The notes beneath the pieces are model-generated. The model was not told the DNA's origin and made no database searches. It worked only from the letters and a program-made list of their open reading frames with translations. Made by a program: the position numbers and the translations under genes. Of a DNA stretch of 18,993 bases, positions 1 to 7,989 are shown piece after piece. Numbering within the stretch: position 1 is the first letter of the stretch; every line of letters begins with the position of its first letter. Origin of the DNA: Dehalococcoidia bacterium CG2_30_46_19 (GTDB taxonomy: Bacteria > Chloroflexota > Dehalococcoidia > GIF9 > AB-539-J10); contig MNYD01000001.1 of NCBI GenBank assembly GCA_001872925.1, positions 1 through 18,993 of the forward strand. Reading direction: 5' to 3'.

Positions 1-44
1 ATTTTGAATAGATTCTTTTACTAATATGCACCGGGAGGTAAACA

Positions 45-491
45 ATGCTGGAGTTACGGAGAGATTGGTCTGAGTTAGTCATTAATTTGCAAAAAGAGAT
101 GGAGCGGTTAATGGATGATTTTGCTACCCGTAAGCCACCGATGGTGCGCTTTTCACCTAAGACTTGGGAACCATCTGTAGATGTATATGAAACTGAGAAC
201 GAGGTGGTAATTCTTATCGAATTAGCAGGAGTTAAGGAGGATGAAATAGAGGTTGCCGTTGATAATAAAATAGTTACTATTAGGGGGGATAGGAAGGATA
301 TTAAGCGAGGAATTAGGCGGACTTATTCTCAAATGGAGATTTTGTGGGGTCCTTTTGAGAGAAATATCCCATTGACAACCAATGTAGATGTTAGTCAAGT
401 CAAAGCTTATTATGAATCTGGCTTCTTAGAAATAGTTTTACCTAAATTGAATGATGACAAATATCGCCAGGTGAATATTAAAGTTAGGTAG
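45..491 (+). CDS. Hsp20/alpha-crystallin family small heat-shock protein
   Basis: ATP-independent holdase chaperone that would bind unfolding cytoplasmic proteins and keep them refoldable or degradable. The 148-residue product has the family layout: a variable N-terminal arm (about 1-40), an alpha-crystallin domain (about 41-136) beginning WEPSVDVYET and ending with the conserved strand GFLEIVLPK (126-134, Gly126), and a short tail with an I-x-V motif (Ile145, Val147) of the kind that docks between subunits. The ATG follows a strong GGGAGGT ribosome site. lon starts 17 bases after the stop, so the two are probably cotranscribed as a protein-quality-control pair. Only 44 bases lie upstream and I see no convincing promoter or CIRCE element in them. 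Family assignment is secure; the specific subfamily name is not. Confidence 0.93.
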   Translation: MLELRRDWSELVINLQKEMERLMDDFATRKPPMVRFSPKTWEPSVDVYETENEVVILIELAGVKEDEIEVAVDNKIVTIRGDRKDIKRGIRRTYSQMEILWGPFERNIPLTTNVDVSQVKAYYESGFLEIVLPKLNDDKYRQVNIKVR

Positions 492-508
492 TTAAGGGTG
501 AAATAGAA

Positions 509-2899
509 ATGGTCGTTGCCCAGAGAAAGGGAAAAACTACTAAAGAAGAATTTCAAGTTCCTGAAGAGCTATATATTCTCCCCAGTGATGAGGTGGTACT
601 TTATCCCTCTCTCATTATCCCGTTAGCCATAACGGATGAAAAGATGGTCAAGCTTATAGATGAAATTATTACCGGTGATAAGGTTGTTGGTTATTTTGCG
701 CAACGTCCGAAATCGAAAGAAACTCCACCAGCTAATCTTTACTCCATAGGTACTGCTGCTTTAATTGCCAGGATGTTCAAATTGCCTGATGGCTCAATTC
801 GTATTTTTCTTCAGGGGCTTTCCCGGGTTAGATTAAAGGAAGTTACTCAAACTGAGCCCTATATAAAGGCTAAAGTTGAAGTGATTAAGGATAAGTTGGA
901 GAAGAGCATGGAACTGGAGGCTCTTACTCGGAATTTAACTGGACTTTTCCAGAAGGTAGTTGAGTTAGCCCCAAATTTACCTAGCGAGTTGAATTTCGCG
1001 GTATTAAACATACCAGATCCTGGCAGCTTAGCTGACTTCGTTGCTATTAATGTTAATCTTAAACTCGAGGAAAGACAAGATATCTTAGAAACTATTGACG
1101 TTGCGGAGCGAATTAAGAAACTAACTACTTTTGTCAATCGTGAGTTGGATGTGCTGCAACTGGGAAACAAAATTCAATCTGAAGCAAAAGAGGAGATGAC
1201 TAAAGCTCAACGCGAGTTCTATCTTCGTCAACAGTTAAAAGCGATACAGAAAGAATTGGGAGAAACCGATGAACGAACTGCAGAGATAAACGAGCTTAAG
1301 GAAAAGATTGCTAAGGCAAAGTTAGCGCCACAGGCTCAGGAAGAAGCAGAACGAGAACTTGACCGATTAGCTAAAATGCCACCCGGGGCTGCAGAGTACA
1401 CTGTATCGCGGACTTACCTTGATTGGCTAATTAATCTCCCTTGGGTGAAAACTACTGAGGATAACTTAGATATAGCCAGGGCATCTGCGATACTTAATGA
1501 AGACCATTATGACTTGGATAAGGTAAAGGAAAGGGTGCTCGATTATTTAGCAGTGCGGAAATTAAAATCGGATATGAAAGGTCCTATTTTGTGCTTTGTT
1601 GGACCTCCGGGAACTGGGAAAACCTCAGTGGGGCAATCTATAGCTCGTGCCCTGGGGAGAAAATTCATTCGTATGTCGTTGGGAGGTATTAGAGACGAAG
1701 CTGACATTAGAGGTCATAGGCGCACATATGTCGGGGCATTACCTGGCAGGATTATTCAGGGACTGAGACACGCTGAATCCAATAACCCAGTATTTATGCT
1801 TGATGAGATTGATAAGTTAGGCGTTGATTTTCGAGGTGACCCTGCTGCCGCCTTGCTTGAGGTTCTCGACCCTGAGCAAAATTTTTCCTTTGCAGACCAT
1901 TATCTTGATGTGCCCTTCGATTTATCCAAGGTAATGTTTATCACCACAGCTAACATCGTTGATCCTATTCCACCAGCATTGCTGGATAGGATGGAGGTTA
2001 TTGAGTTACCCGGATATATTGAAAATGAAAAACTGCATATTGCCCAGAAATTTCTTATTCCCAAGCAAATTAATGAAAATGGACTAACTCCAGAGCAATT
2101 AAAAATCGCCGATGAAGCTGTGCTCAGTATTATTCGGAATTATACTAGAGAGGCTGGATTAAGGAATCTAGAGCGGGAGATTGGCACCATTTGTCGTAAA
2201 GTTGCTCGTCAGGTAGCTGAAGGTAAGGAAGCGGTGAGTGTAATTACCTCCGATAAGCTCCATGATTACCTTGGTTCTGAGAAATTTCGCTATGAAATAG
2301 CGGAAGGTGCTGACGAGGTAGGTGTGGCTACCGGTTTGGCTTGGACACCAGCAGGTGGCGATATTATCTTTGTTGAAGCCACTTTGGTTCCGGGGAAAGG
2401 TAATCTTACTCTTACCGGTAAACTTGGTGACGTGATGCAGGAATCAGCTAAAGCAGCTCTTACTTATACTCGTTCTTTGTTAAGCCGGCAGGTTAAAGGA
2501 ATGCTTGGTGAATATGTCGCTGTAATTTCCAAGGACTTTTATGAAAAGCAGGATCTCCATATTCATGTTCCTTCTGGCGCTATTCCCAAAGATGGTCCAT
2601 CTGCCGGCATTACCATGGCTGTAGCTTTAGTTTCAGCGGTAACCAAGCGCCCTGTGAGTAAAGACATCGGCATGACTGGTGAAATCACATTGAGGGGTAA
2701 AGTGCTTCCCGTCGGTGGTATCAGGGATAAAGTGTTGGCTGCTCACCGGGCAGGTCTCAAGAGAGTAATTTTGCCCGAGGAGAATAAAAAGGATTTGGAG
2801 GAAGTTCCTCAACAAGTTAAGAAAGAACTTCAGCTTATTTTTGTTGACAGTATTGATAAGGCACTTGAAGTGGCCTTGAAGGACAAAATAGCTTCCTAA
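509..2899 (+). CDS. lon: ATP-dependent protease La (LonA)
   Basis: Cytoplasmic AAA+ serine protease that unfolds and degrades damaged and some regulatory proteins. The 796 residues cover the full bacterial LonA plan: N-terminal substrate-binding domain (about 19-212), coiled-coil linker (about 220-290), AAA+ module with Walker A GPPGTGKT (365-372), Walker B FMLDEIDK (Asp432, Glu433), sensor-type TTAN (479-482) and arginine-finger region LLDRME (491-496), then the peptidase domain with catalytic Ser698 in KDGPSAG and Lys741 in GGIRDK forming the Ser-Lys dyad. No key residue is missing. An AAGGGTGA ribosome site lies 7-8 bases before the ATG. It follows the Hsp20 gene closely, consistent with a shared transcript. 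Downstream it faces the convergent radical SAM gene with 33 bases between stops. Confidence 0.97.
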   Translation: MVVAQRKGKTTKEEFQVPEELYILPSDEVVLYPSLIIPLAITDEKMVKLIDEIITGDKVVGYFAQRPKSKETPPANLYSIGTAALIARMFKLPDGSIRIFLQGLSRVRLKEVTQTEPYIKAKVEVIKDKLEKSMELEALTRNLTGLFQKVVELAPNLPSELNFAVLNIPDPGSLADFVAINVNLKLEERQDILETIDVAERIKKLTTFVNRELDVLQLGNKIQSEAKEEMTKAQREFYLRQQLKAIQKELGETDERTAEINELKEKIAKAKLAPQAQEEAERELDRLAKMPPGAAEYTVSRTYLDWLINLPWVKTTEDNLDIARASAILNEDHYDLDKVKERVLDYLAVRKLKSDMKGPILCFVGPPGTGKTSVGQSIARALGRKFIRMSLGGIRDEADIRGHRRTYVGALPGRIIQGLRHAESNNPVFMLDEIDKLGVDFRGDPAAALLEVLDPEQNFSFADHYLDVPFDLSKVMFITTANIVDPIPPALLDRMEVIELPGYIENEKLHIAQKFLIPKQINENGLTPEQLKIADEAVLSIIRNYTREAGLRNLEREIGTICRKVARQVAEGKEAVSVITSDKLHDYLGSEKFRYEIAEGADEVGVATGLAWTPAGGDIIFVEATLVPGKGNLTLTGKLGDVMQESAKAALTYTRSLLSRQVKGMLGEYVAVISKDFYEKQDLHIHVPSGAIPKDGPSAGITMAVALVSAVTKRPVSKDIGMTGEITLRGKVLPVGGIRDKVLAAHRAGLKRVILPEENKKDLEEVPQQVKKELQLIFVDSIDKALEVALKDKIAS

Positions 2900-2914
2900 G
2901 CCTCTGGTTTTGTA

Positions 2915-2934
2915 GATTTCTTAATTAACAAATC
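2915..2934. repeat. AT-rich imperfect palindrome between convergent stops
   Basis: GATTT and AAATC flank a central TTAATTAA, with one C-C mismatch, giving a near-perfect 20-base palindrome. It lies between the lon stop and the stop codon of the opposing radical SAM gene and overlaps the latter. The stem is almost all A-T and has no U-run on either side, so it does not meet the usual picture of an intrinsic terminator. A role in ending convergent transcription is possible but weakly supported. Confidence 0.3.
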
Positions 2935-4768
2935 AATCTGCTGATAAGGTGGAGTTTGCACGGGCCATCTTGTATTTTTCACGGCAGGCAATTGACCAAC
3001 GTTGTAATCCACAAGCATTACATTTTCCGTGGCTACAATTTGGTGTTTCCTTCACTTGCCAAAGGTTGTAATATTCCCTTTCGAGGAATTCCCTACTTAT
3101 TCCGGTGTCAATATGCTCCCAGGGTAACGTTTCATCAAGTGCTCGCCCCCGATTGGCGTAGAAGGAAATATCAAGTCCATGCTCTTCAAACGAGGTAATC
3201 CATTTTTGGTGATCGAAACATTCGCTCCAGGCATCAAATTTGCACCCTAGTTGCCAGGCGCGATGGATAACTTTGCTCAGACGGCGGTCACCCATAGATA
3301 AAGCTGCTTCTAATTGGCTAGCTTTAAGATTAAGCCAGGAAAATCTTATCCCTGGTTGGTTCAATCCTCGCTTTAATATTTCATATTTAGGTAATAATTT
3401 TTCCTCTGTTTCCTGTCCTATCCATTGGCAGGGAGTATGTGGCTTAGGAACGAGAATAGACGTGCTAATATGTAGCCTGCTTTTTCGGCATAGACGACTT
3501 ATTTTGGTAACAAGCTCAACAATGCTTTTTATATCATCAAGGGTCTCGCTAGGCAATCCGAGGATAAAGTATAATTTTATATTTACCCAATCTTTATTTA
3601 TAGCAGTTAATGTCTCTAACATAGCTTGTTCGGGAATATTTTTGTTGATTACACGGCGCAATCTTTCACTTCCTGCTTCGGGAGCAAAGGTCAGAGTTAT
3701 TTTGTGTTGTGCTCTCATTAGTAATTCAGTTAATTCTGCCGTGACTGAATCTAGGCGTAAGCTTGGTAAAGATAAGGTAAGCTCTCTTGGATAATACTGA
3801 TTCGCTAATTTATCAACGAGTCCCTCAATGTCAGTATATTTTGCGGTGTCCAGGGAAAGTAGAGATATTTCATTATAGCCGCAATATTTTAGCAATTCGG
3901 CTATAGCTTTCATTACTTCTTGTTGTGGGCGTTGTCGGACAGGGCGGTAGATCATTCCAGCTTGGCAAAATCGGCAACCTCCAGTGCAACCTCGCTGGAT
4001 TTCTACAGTTCCATGCCCATGTATTACTTCAATGTAAGGAACCACTGGCTTTGTGACTGGAGGAGGTAATTTGGCTACTACTCTACGTTCGATTTTTGGC
4101 TTGACTTCAGGTAGTGTAGGGACAATGCTGTTTATAGTACCATTCTTGTTGTAGTAGACTTGGTAAAAACGAGGCACATAAATCCCGGGCAATTTAGCAG
4201 CTTGTCGAAGCAATTCTTCTTTATCCTCTCTATATGCTCGGAAGAGCTCTAGCAACTCGATAATTATTTCTTCACCTTCACCGATGACAAACAAATCAAT
4301 GAAATCAGCCATAGGCTCAGGATTAAGAGCACAACTACCGCCGGCTATTATCAAAGGATGGGAGTTATCCCTGTGATAATTGAACAAGGGAATTTGAGCT
4401 AAGTTCAGGATGTTTAACACATTAGTATAAGTAAGCTCGTAGCCTAGTGAGAAGCCGATAATGTCAAATTCGCCTAGCCTATGTTTTGATTCTAAGCTAA
4501 AAAGGGGGATATGGCGTTCTCGCAGCACTACTTCCATATCTATCCATGGAGCGAAAACCCTTTCCGCCAAGACATCTGGTTGTTCATTGAATATCTTGTA
4601 CAAGATAGCTATTGCTAAGTTGGACATGCCAATTTCATAAATTTCGGGATAGCATACGGCAATTCGAATTGGTGTCGCCTTCCAATCCTTGACTATGCTG
4701 TTCCACTCGCCTCCGGTATAGCGGGCAGGTTTTGAAACTCGTGTAAGGATGGTGTTGAATTCGTGCAC
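2933..4768 (-). CDS. B12-binding-fold radical SAM protein, TIGR03960 type
   Basis: Predicted [4Fe-4S] radical SAM enzyme of unknown substrate. The 611 residues begin with the family's N-terminal pattern (VSKPARYTGGEWNS, 11-24), continue with a Rossmann-like B12-binding fold (about 35-180, including GGSCALNPEPMADFIDLFVIGEGE but no DxHxxG cobalamin-ligand motif), then the radical SAM core with the cluster motif CTGGCRFC (Cys261, Cys265, Cys268) and the later APEAGSERLR stretch. The C-terminus carries a second cysteine group, CSHGKCNAC (Cys578, Cys583, Cys586) plus Cys595, which may bind another metal centre. The start is GTG; an in-frame stop lies just upstream. In many bacteria the family is found beside or fused to a DUF2344/TIGR03936 protein; none is visible here. 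Family call is strong from motifs; function is unknown. Confidence 0.9.
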   Translation of the reverse strand: MHEFNTILTRVSKPARYTGGEWNSIVKDWKATPIRIAVCYPEIYEIGMSNLAIAILYKIFNEQPDVLAERVFAPWIDMEVVLRERHIPLFSLESKHRLGEFDIIGFSLGYELTYTNVLNILNLAQIPLFNYHRDNSHPLIIAGGSCALNPEPMADFIDLFVIGEGEEIIIELLELFRAYREDKEELLRQAAKLPGIYVPRFYQVYYNKNGTINSIVPTLPEVKPKIERRVVAKLPPPVTKPVVPYIEVIHGHGTVEIQRGCTGGCRFCQAGMIYRPVRQRPQQEVMKAIAELLKYCGYNEISLLSLDTAKYTDIEGLVDKLANQYYPRELTLSLPSLRLDSVTAELTELLMRAQHKITLTFAPEAGSERLRRVINKNIPEQAMLETLTAINKDWVNIKLYFILGLPSETLDDIKSIVELVTKISRLCRKSRLHISTSILVPKPHTPCQWIGQETEEKLLPKYEILKRGLNQPGIRFSWLNLKASQLEAALSMGDRRLSKVIHRAWQLGCKFDAWSECFDHQKWITSFEEHGLDISFYANRGRALDETLPWEHIDTGISREFLEREYYNLWQVKETPNCSHGKCNACGLQRWSIACREKYKMARANSTLSAD

Positions 4769-4780
4769 TTTATCTCAAGC

Positions 4781-4810
4781 ATTATAGCTTCTTGCTATGG
4801 TAAACTTCAA
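4781..4810 (-). promoter_or_regulatory. Predicted sigma70-type promoter for the radical SAM gene
   Basis: On the minus strand a TTGAAG -35 (4805-4810) is followed after 18 bases by a perfect TATAAT -10 (4781-4786). Transcription would begin near 4774, only about 6 bases before the GTG start at 4768, implying an almost leaderless message that leaves out the weak GAG upstream of the start. This is pattern-based only. Confidence 0.5.
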
Positions 4811-4828
4811 AGTATCTAGTTATATAAT

Positions 4829-4857
4829 TTGACATATTTACCTTGGTTTGCTAAATT
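4829..4857 (+). promoter_or_regulatory. Predicted main promoter of the ribosomal operon (P1)
   Basis: A perfect TTGACA -35 (4829-4834) is followed by a 17-base spacer and TAAATT (4852-4857, 4 of 6 matches to the -10 consensus). Initiation would be near 4864, giving a leader of about 140 bases before rpsL. It is the best full -35/-10 pair in the 234-base gap and points toward the ribosomal genes. Confidence 0.5.
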
Positions 4858-4878
4858 GTAGGTTTGTTGTGCTATAGT
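4848..4878 (+). promoter_or_regulatory. Candidate extended -10 promoter (P2)
   Basis: TGCTATAGT at 4870-4878 matches the extended -10 form TGnTATAAT with one mismatch. A weak TTGCTA (4848-4853) lies 19 bases ahead of the hexamer; extended -10 promoters often do not need a good -35. The same 9-base element recurs 55 bases downstream. Confidence 0.35.
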
Positions 4879-4950
4879 TGTGGAGTAAATTAAACAGGTA
4901 GTAAAGGCTGTCCGGTTGAATCCGTGCTATAGTTAGAGTAAAAGAGGTCG
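4869..4950 (+). repeat. Duplicated block in the rpsL upstream region
   Basis: GTGCTATAGTT occurs exactly at 4869-4879 and 4924-4934. The similarity continues imperfectly: each copy is followed by GAGTAAA (with a two-base length difference) and then by AGGT. The two units are 55 bases apart and each contains the extended -10-like element, so the block may be a duplicated promoter or a pair of binding sites. Confidence 0.55.
4925..4933 (+). promoter_or_regulatory. Candidate extended -10 promoter (P3)
   Basis: This is a second exact copy of TGCTATAGT, an extended -10-like element. I find no good -35 at the usual distance. Initiation here would give a leader of roughly 60 bases before rpsL. It could instead be a repeated regulator site. 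Confidence 0.3.
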
Positions 4951-4984
4951 ATGTATAACTAGGTAGTTTTAAAATAGTTTAAGA

Positions 4985-4999
4985 TATAAGAGGGTTATA
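4985..4999 (+). promoter_or_regulatory. rpsL ribosome-binding site in a small inverted repeat
   Basis: TATAA (4985-4989) and TTATA (4995-4999) flank GAGGG (4990-4994), the Shine-Dalgarno element for the GTG at 5003. The 5-pair A-U stem would display the ribosome site in its loop. The stem is weak, so this may have no regulatory role; the ribosome site itself is clear. Confidence 0.4.
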
Positions 5000-5002
5000 G
5001 AA

Positions 5003-5422
5003 GTGCCAACGATTAATCAGCTTGTTCGCAAGGGGCGCAAGAAACCTGGTAAACGAACCAAGGTTCCAGCGTTGCATTTAAGTTATAATGCTATAAAAGG
5101 CAGAACTCGCTGGACTGAAGGTTCACCTCAAAAGCGAGGCGTTTGCATTGAGGTTAAGACTGTTACTCCTAAGAAACCGAATTCGGCACTACGTAAGGTT
5201 GCTCGTGTAAGGCTAACTAACGGGATGGAAGTGACCGCTTATATTCCTGGTGAAGGGCATAATTTACAAGAACATTCGGTGGTTTTAATCCGTGGTGGTA
5301 GAGTCAAAGATGTTCCCGGAATTGGCTACCACATTGTTCGTGGTACCCTAGATACCGAAGGGGTGGCTAATCGGAAACAGGGTCGTAGTCGATATGGTAC
5401 TAAACGGACTGCGGGCAAGTGA
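5003..5422 (+). CDS. rpsL: 30S ribosomal protein uS12
   Basis: Decoding-centre protein of the small subunit; shapes tRNA selection accuracy and is the classic streptomycin-resistance locus. The 139 residues include [10 protein letters not shown] at the N-terminus, [11 protein letters not shown] (55-65; Lys57 equals E. coli Lys42) and GGRVKDVPG (98-106; Asp103 equals the methylthiolated Asp88). It is longer than the 124-residue E. coli protein because residues 25-41 replace a three-residue linker before PQKRGVC. Gly108 stands where E. coli has Arg93 in PGVRYH, an unusual change. The start is GTG with GAGGG 8 bases upstream. It is the first gene of the long + strand operon, and rpsG follows after 8 bases. 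Confidence 0.98.
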   Translation: MPTINQLVRKGRKKPGKRTKVPALHLSYNAIKGRTRWTEGSPQKRGVCIEVKTVTPKKPNSALRKVARVRLTNGMEVTAYIPGEGHNLQEHSVVLIRGGRVKDVPGIGYHIVRGTLDTEGVANRKQGRSRYGTKRTAGK

Positions 5423-5430
5423 GGTAGCAC

Positions 5431-5904
5431 ATGCCGAGAAAGAGTAACAAGGTAGTAAAAAGAGAAATTCCTCCTGACGCTAAATATGGAAGTGTTATCG
5501 TGTCTAAATTTATTAATAAACTCATGTTGCGCGGGCAGAAAGCCACTGCCGAGCGTGTTGTTTATGATGCTTTGTTGCTTACCAGTGGACGAGCGGATGG
5601 TAGCCCTGTAGAAGTTCTAGAACAGGCGGTTAAGAATGTTACACCAGCTCTTATGGTTAAGTCGCGACGCATCGGTGGGGCTACATACCAAGTTCCTGTG
5701 GAAGTAGAAGAAAATCGGGGGCGTTCTATCGCAATGAGATGGTTAATTAGTGCAGCGAGAGCACGCCATGGTAATTCAATGGCAGAAAAATTAGCTGCTG
5801 AGTTGACTGATGCTGTTCGTGATCAAGGAGCGGCAATTAAAAAACGCAGCGATGTTTATCGGATGGCTGAAGCTAATAGAGCCTTCGTACATTATCGTTG
5901 GTGA
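5431..5904 (+). CDS. rpsG: 30S ribosomal protein uS7
   Basis: Primary 16S-binding protein that nucleates assembly of the 30S head and lines the E-site mRNA channel. The 157-residue product has the usual bacterial length (about 156) and hallmark stretches such as VSKFINKLMLRGQKATAERVVYDAL and the VGGATYQVP-like segment RRIGGATYQVPVEV. An ATG follows a GAGGT ribosome site that overlaps the rpsL stop. The 8-base rpsL-rpsG spacer is far too short to contain the S7 autoregulatory structure known from the E. coli str operon, so control by that mechanism is unlikely here. fusA begins 9 bases after its stop. Confidence 0.98.
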   Translation: MPRKSNKVVKREIPPDAKYGSVIVSKFINKLMLRGQKATAERVVYDALLLTSGRADGSPVEVLEQAVKNVTPALMVKSRRIGGATYQVPVEVEENRGRSIAMRWLISAARARHGNSMAEKLAAELTDAVRDQGAAIKKRSDVYRMAEANRAFVHYRW

Positions 5905-5913
5905 GGAGTGGGC

Positions 5914-7989
5914 GTGTCACGAACTTTCCCTTTAGAAAAGATACGTAATATGGGCATTATTGCCCATATAGACGCTGGTAAAACTACTGCTACGGAGAGG
6001 ATACTCTACTATACAGGGCGCACTTACAAGATTGGCGAGGTAGATGAAGGCACTGCGACCATGGATTGGATGCAGCAGGAACGTGAGCGTGGCATTACTA
6101 TTACTTCCGCGGCTACTACTTGCTACTGGCGTGAGTACTGCATCAACATCATTGATACTCCTGGGCATGTAGATTTCACTGCTGAAGTGGAACGTAGTCT
6201 TCGTGTGTTAGATGGTGGCATCGTAATACTCGATGCTTTAGCAGGTGTCGAAGCTCAATCAGAGACAGTGTGGCGCCAGGCAGACAAATATGATGTAGCT
6301 AGGCTCTGTTTTCTAAACAAGATGGACAGAGTCGGTGCTGACTTTTATCACGCCGTAAGAATGGTAGAAGAGCGACTTCAAGCTAAACCGTTACCCATAG
6401 AGCTCCCTCTAGGGGTTGAAAATCTTTTCCGAGGAGTCATTGACCTTGTGGAGAATAACGCTATTACTTTTCCTGATAATCCTGATTTAATGCCTGTGAT
6501 GGAAACTATTCCTGAGAGTGATAGGGCTGTAGCGGCTGAGTACCGTCAAAAATTAATTGAGAGATTAGCTGAAAGTGATAATCAGATTATGCAAATGTAT
6601 CTCGAAGGTCAGGATATCCCGGTCTCATTATTAAAAGGTGTTATAAGAAAGTTAACCATAGCTAATCAAGCAGTACCTGTTCTTTGTGGTAGTGCTCTGC
6701 GAGGTAAAGGGATACGTCCTCTGCTCGATGCCGTTGTTGATTATCTTCCTTCGCCCCTGGATATTCCTCCTATCTCTGCAATGGGGCTTAGTGGCGAGAA
6801 GGGAATTCTTTGTCGGCCTAATGATGAAGATGCTCTCGCAGCGTTGGTTTTTAAAACAGTTTCTGACCCATTTATGGGCAGATTAAGTTATATCCGTGTG
6901 TATTCAGGGGAAATAAAAGCCGGGGCTCAGGTTCTTAACTCCACGAGAAATGAAAAGGAACGGCTGGGAAAGCTATATCTTATGCATGCTAATCACCGGG
7001 AGGAAATCGATGAAGCTGACACAGGTGCCATTGTAGCCGTTGTTGGACTTAAGAAGACATTCACCGGTGACACGATTTGTAATGTTACCTCTCCTTTGCT
7101 CCTTGAATCTATACATTTTCCTGAGCCAGTGATTTCAATGGCGATTGAGCCTAAAAGTAAGGCTGACCAGGATAAATTACATAATGTTTTAAATAAACTT
7201 ATGGATGAAGACCCGACTTTCCAGTGTTACCAGAATTCAGAGACTGGTCAAACTATTATTTCAGGCATGGGTGAGCTTCATCTTGAGGTTCTCACGGAGC
7301 GTGCTTCGCGTGAATTTGGAATAAAGGTAAATGTTGGTAAGCCACAAGTCGCTTATAAGGAAACAATAACCATCCTGGTAGAATCTGAAGGAAAATTTAT
7401 TCGTCAGTCTGGAGGTAAAGGACAGTATGGACATGTTTGGCTTAGGCTGGAGCCTGGTGAGAGAGGTAGTGGTTTTGCCTTTTTAAATCAAATACGCAGT
7501 GGAGTCATACCTAGGGAATTCATTTCTGCTATAGAAGCAGGTAGTCGAGCAGCTGTGCAAAGCGGAGTATCTGGATATCCCGTGGTAGACATTAAAGTAA
7601 CTCTATACGATGGTAGTTTCCATGAAGTCGATTCTTCTGATTTGGCATTTAACATAGCAGCGTCTATTGCAGTGAAGAACGGTATACCTAAGGCTAAGCC
7701 CATCATGCTCGAACCAATTATGAAGGTAGGAATAGTCACTCCAGAGCAATTTCTAGGGGAAATTTTAGGTGATTTAAATTCAAGAAGAGCCCATATTGAA
7801 AACATTGAGGCCCACGAGACTTTTTCTATTATTCGTTGTTTCGTTCCCCTATCGGAACTCTTTGGTTTCGCTGGAGATTTGAGATCACTCAGCCAGGGAA
7901 GGGCAAATTGCACTATGGAATTTTGTCGTTATCAGGAATTACCTAGTAATTTAGCCAAGCAGCATATGGCTGAGATGGCGGTGAGATAG
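5914..7989 (+). CDS. fusA: Translation elongation factor G
   Basis: GTPase that drives tRNA-mRNA translocation and, with RRF, ribosome recycling. With the start used here it has 691 residues, close to the usual length of about 692. G-domain motifs: P-loop AHIDAGKTT (17-25), switch I RGITIT (59-64), DTPGHVDF (81-88), NKMD (135-138) and GSAL. The C-terminal half has the domain III-V landmarks SGMGELHLEV, SGGKGQYGHVW and SGYPVVDIKVTLYDGS. Two in-frame GTG codons compete, at 5908 and 5914. The second is preferred because the AGGAG at 5904-5908 lies 5 bases ahead of it and overlaps the first, and because MSRTFPLEK fits EF-G N-termini better. No tuf follows; rpsJ begins immediately after the stop. 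Confidence 0.97.
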   Translation: MSRTFPLEKIRNMGIIAHIDAGKTTATERILYYTGRTYKIGEVDEGTATMDWMQQERERGITITSAATTCYWREYCINIIDTPGHVDFTAEVERSLRVLDGGIVILDALAGVEAQSETVWRQADKYDVARLCFLNKMDRVGADFYHAVRMVEERLQAKPLPIELPLGVENLFRGVIDLVENNAITFPDNPDLMPVMETIPESDRAVAAEYRQKLIERLAESDNQIMQMYLEGQDIPVSLLKGVIRKLTIANQAVPVLCGSALRGKGIRPLLDAVVDYLPSPLDIPPISAMGLSGEKGILCRPNDEDALAALVFKTVSDPFMGRLSYIRVYSGEIKAGAQVLNSTRNEKERLGKLYLMHANHREEIDEADTGAIVAVVGLKKTFTGDTICNVTSPLLLESIHFPEPVISMAIEPKSKADQDKLHNVLNKLMDEDPTFQCYQNSETGQTIISGMGELHLEVLTERASREFGIKVNVGKPQVAYKETITILVESEGKFIRQSGGKGQYGHVWLRLEPGERGSGFAFLNQIRSGVIPREFISAIEAGSRAAVQSGVSGYPVVDIKVTLYDGSFHEVDSSDLAFNIAASIAVKNGIPKAKPIMLEPIMKVGIVTPEQFLGEILGDLNSRRAHIENIEAHETFSIIRCFVPLSELFGFAGDLRSLSQGRANCTMEFCRYQELPSNLAKQHMAEMAVR

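Noticed and set aside
1..44. Promoter or CIRCE heat-shock operator before the Hsp20 gene
   Set aside because: TTGAAT and TACTAAT-like stretches are present but with wrong spacing, and no GAGTGC inverted repeat is visible in the 44 bases available.
3240..3794. 184-codon open frame on the + strand inside the radical SAM gene
   Set aside because: It is antisense to a well-supported gene, has no recognisable domain and no ribosome site.
4816..4962. 9-base inverted repeat CTAGTTATA (4816-4824) / TATAACTAG (4954-4962)
   Set aside because: The arms are 129 bases apart, AT-rich, and the first lies upstream of the predicted transcription start, so an RNA hairpin is unlikely.
5423..5430. S7 autoregulatory site between rpsL and rpsG, as in E. 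coli
   Set aside because: The spacer is only 8 bases, far too short for that structure.
5908..5913. GTG at 5908 as the fusA start
   Set aside because: It overlaps its own would-be Shine-Dalgarno; the GTG at 5914 has correct spacing and gives a better EF-G N-terminus.
7488..7913. 141-codon open frame on the - strand opposite fusA
   Set aside because: It is antisense to conserved EF-G domains IV-V and its composition looks like a codon shadow.
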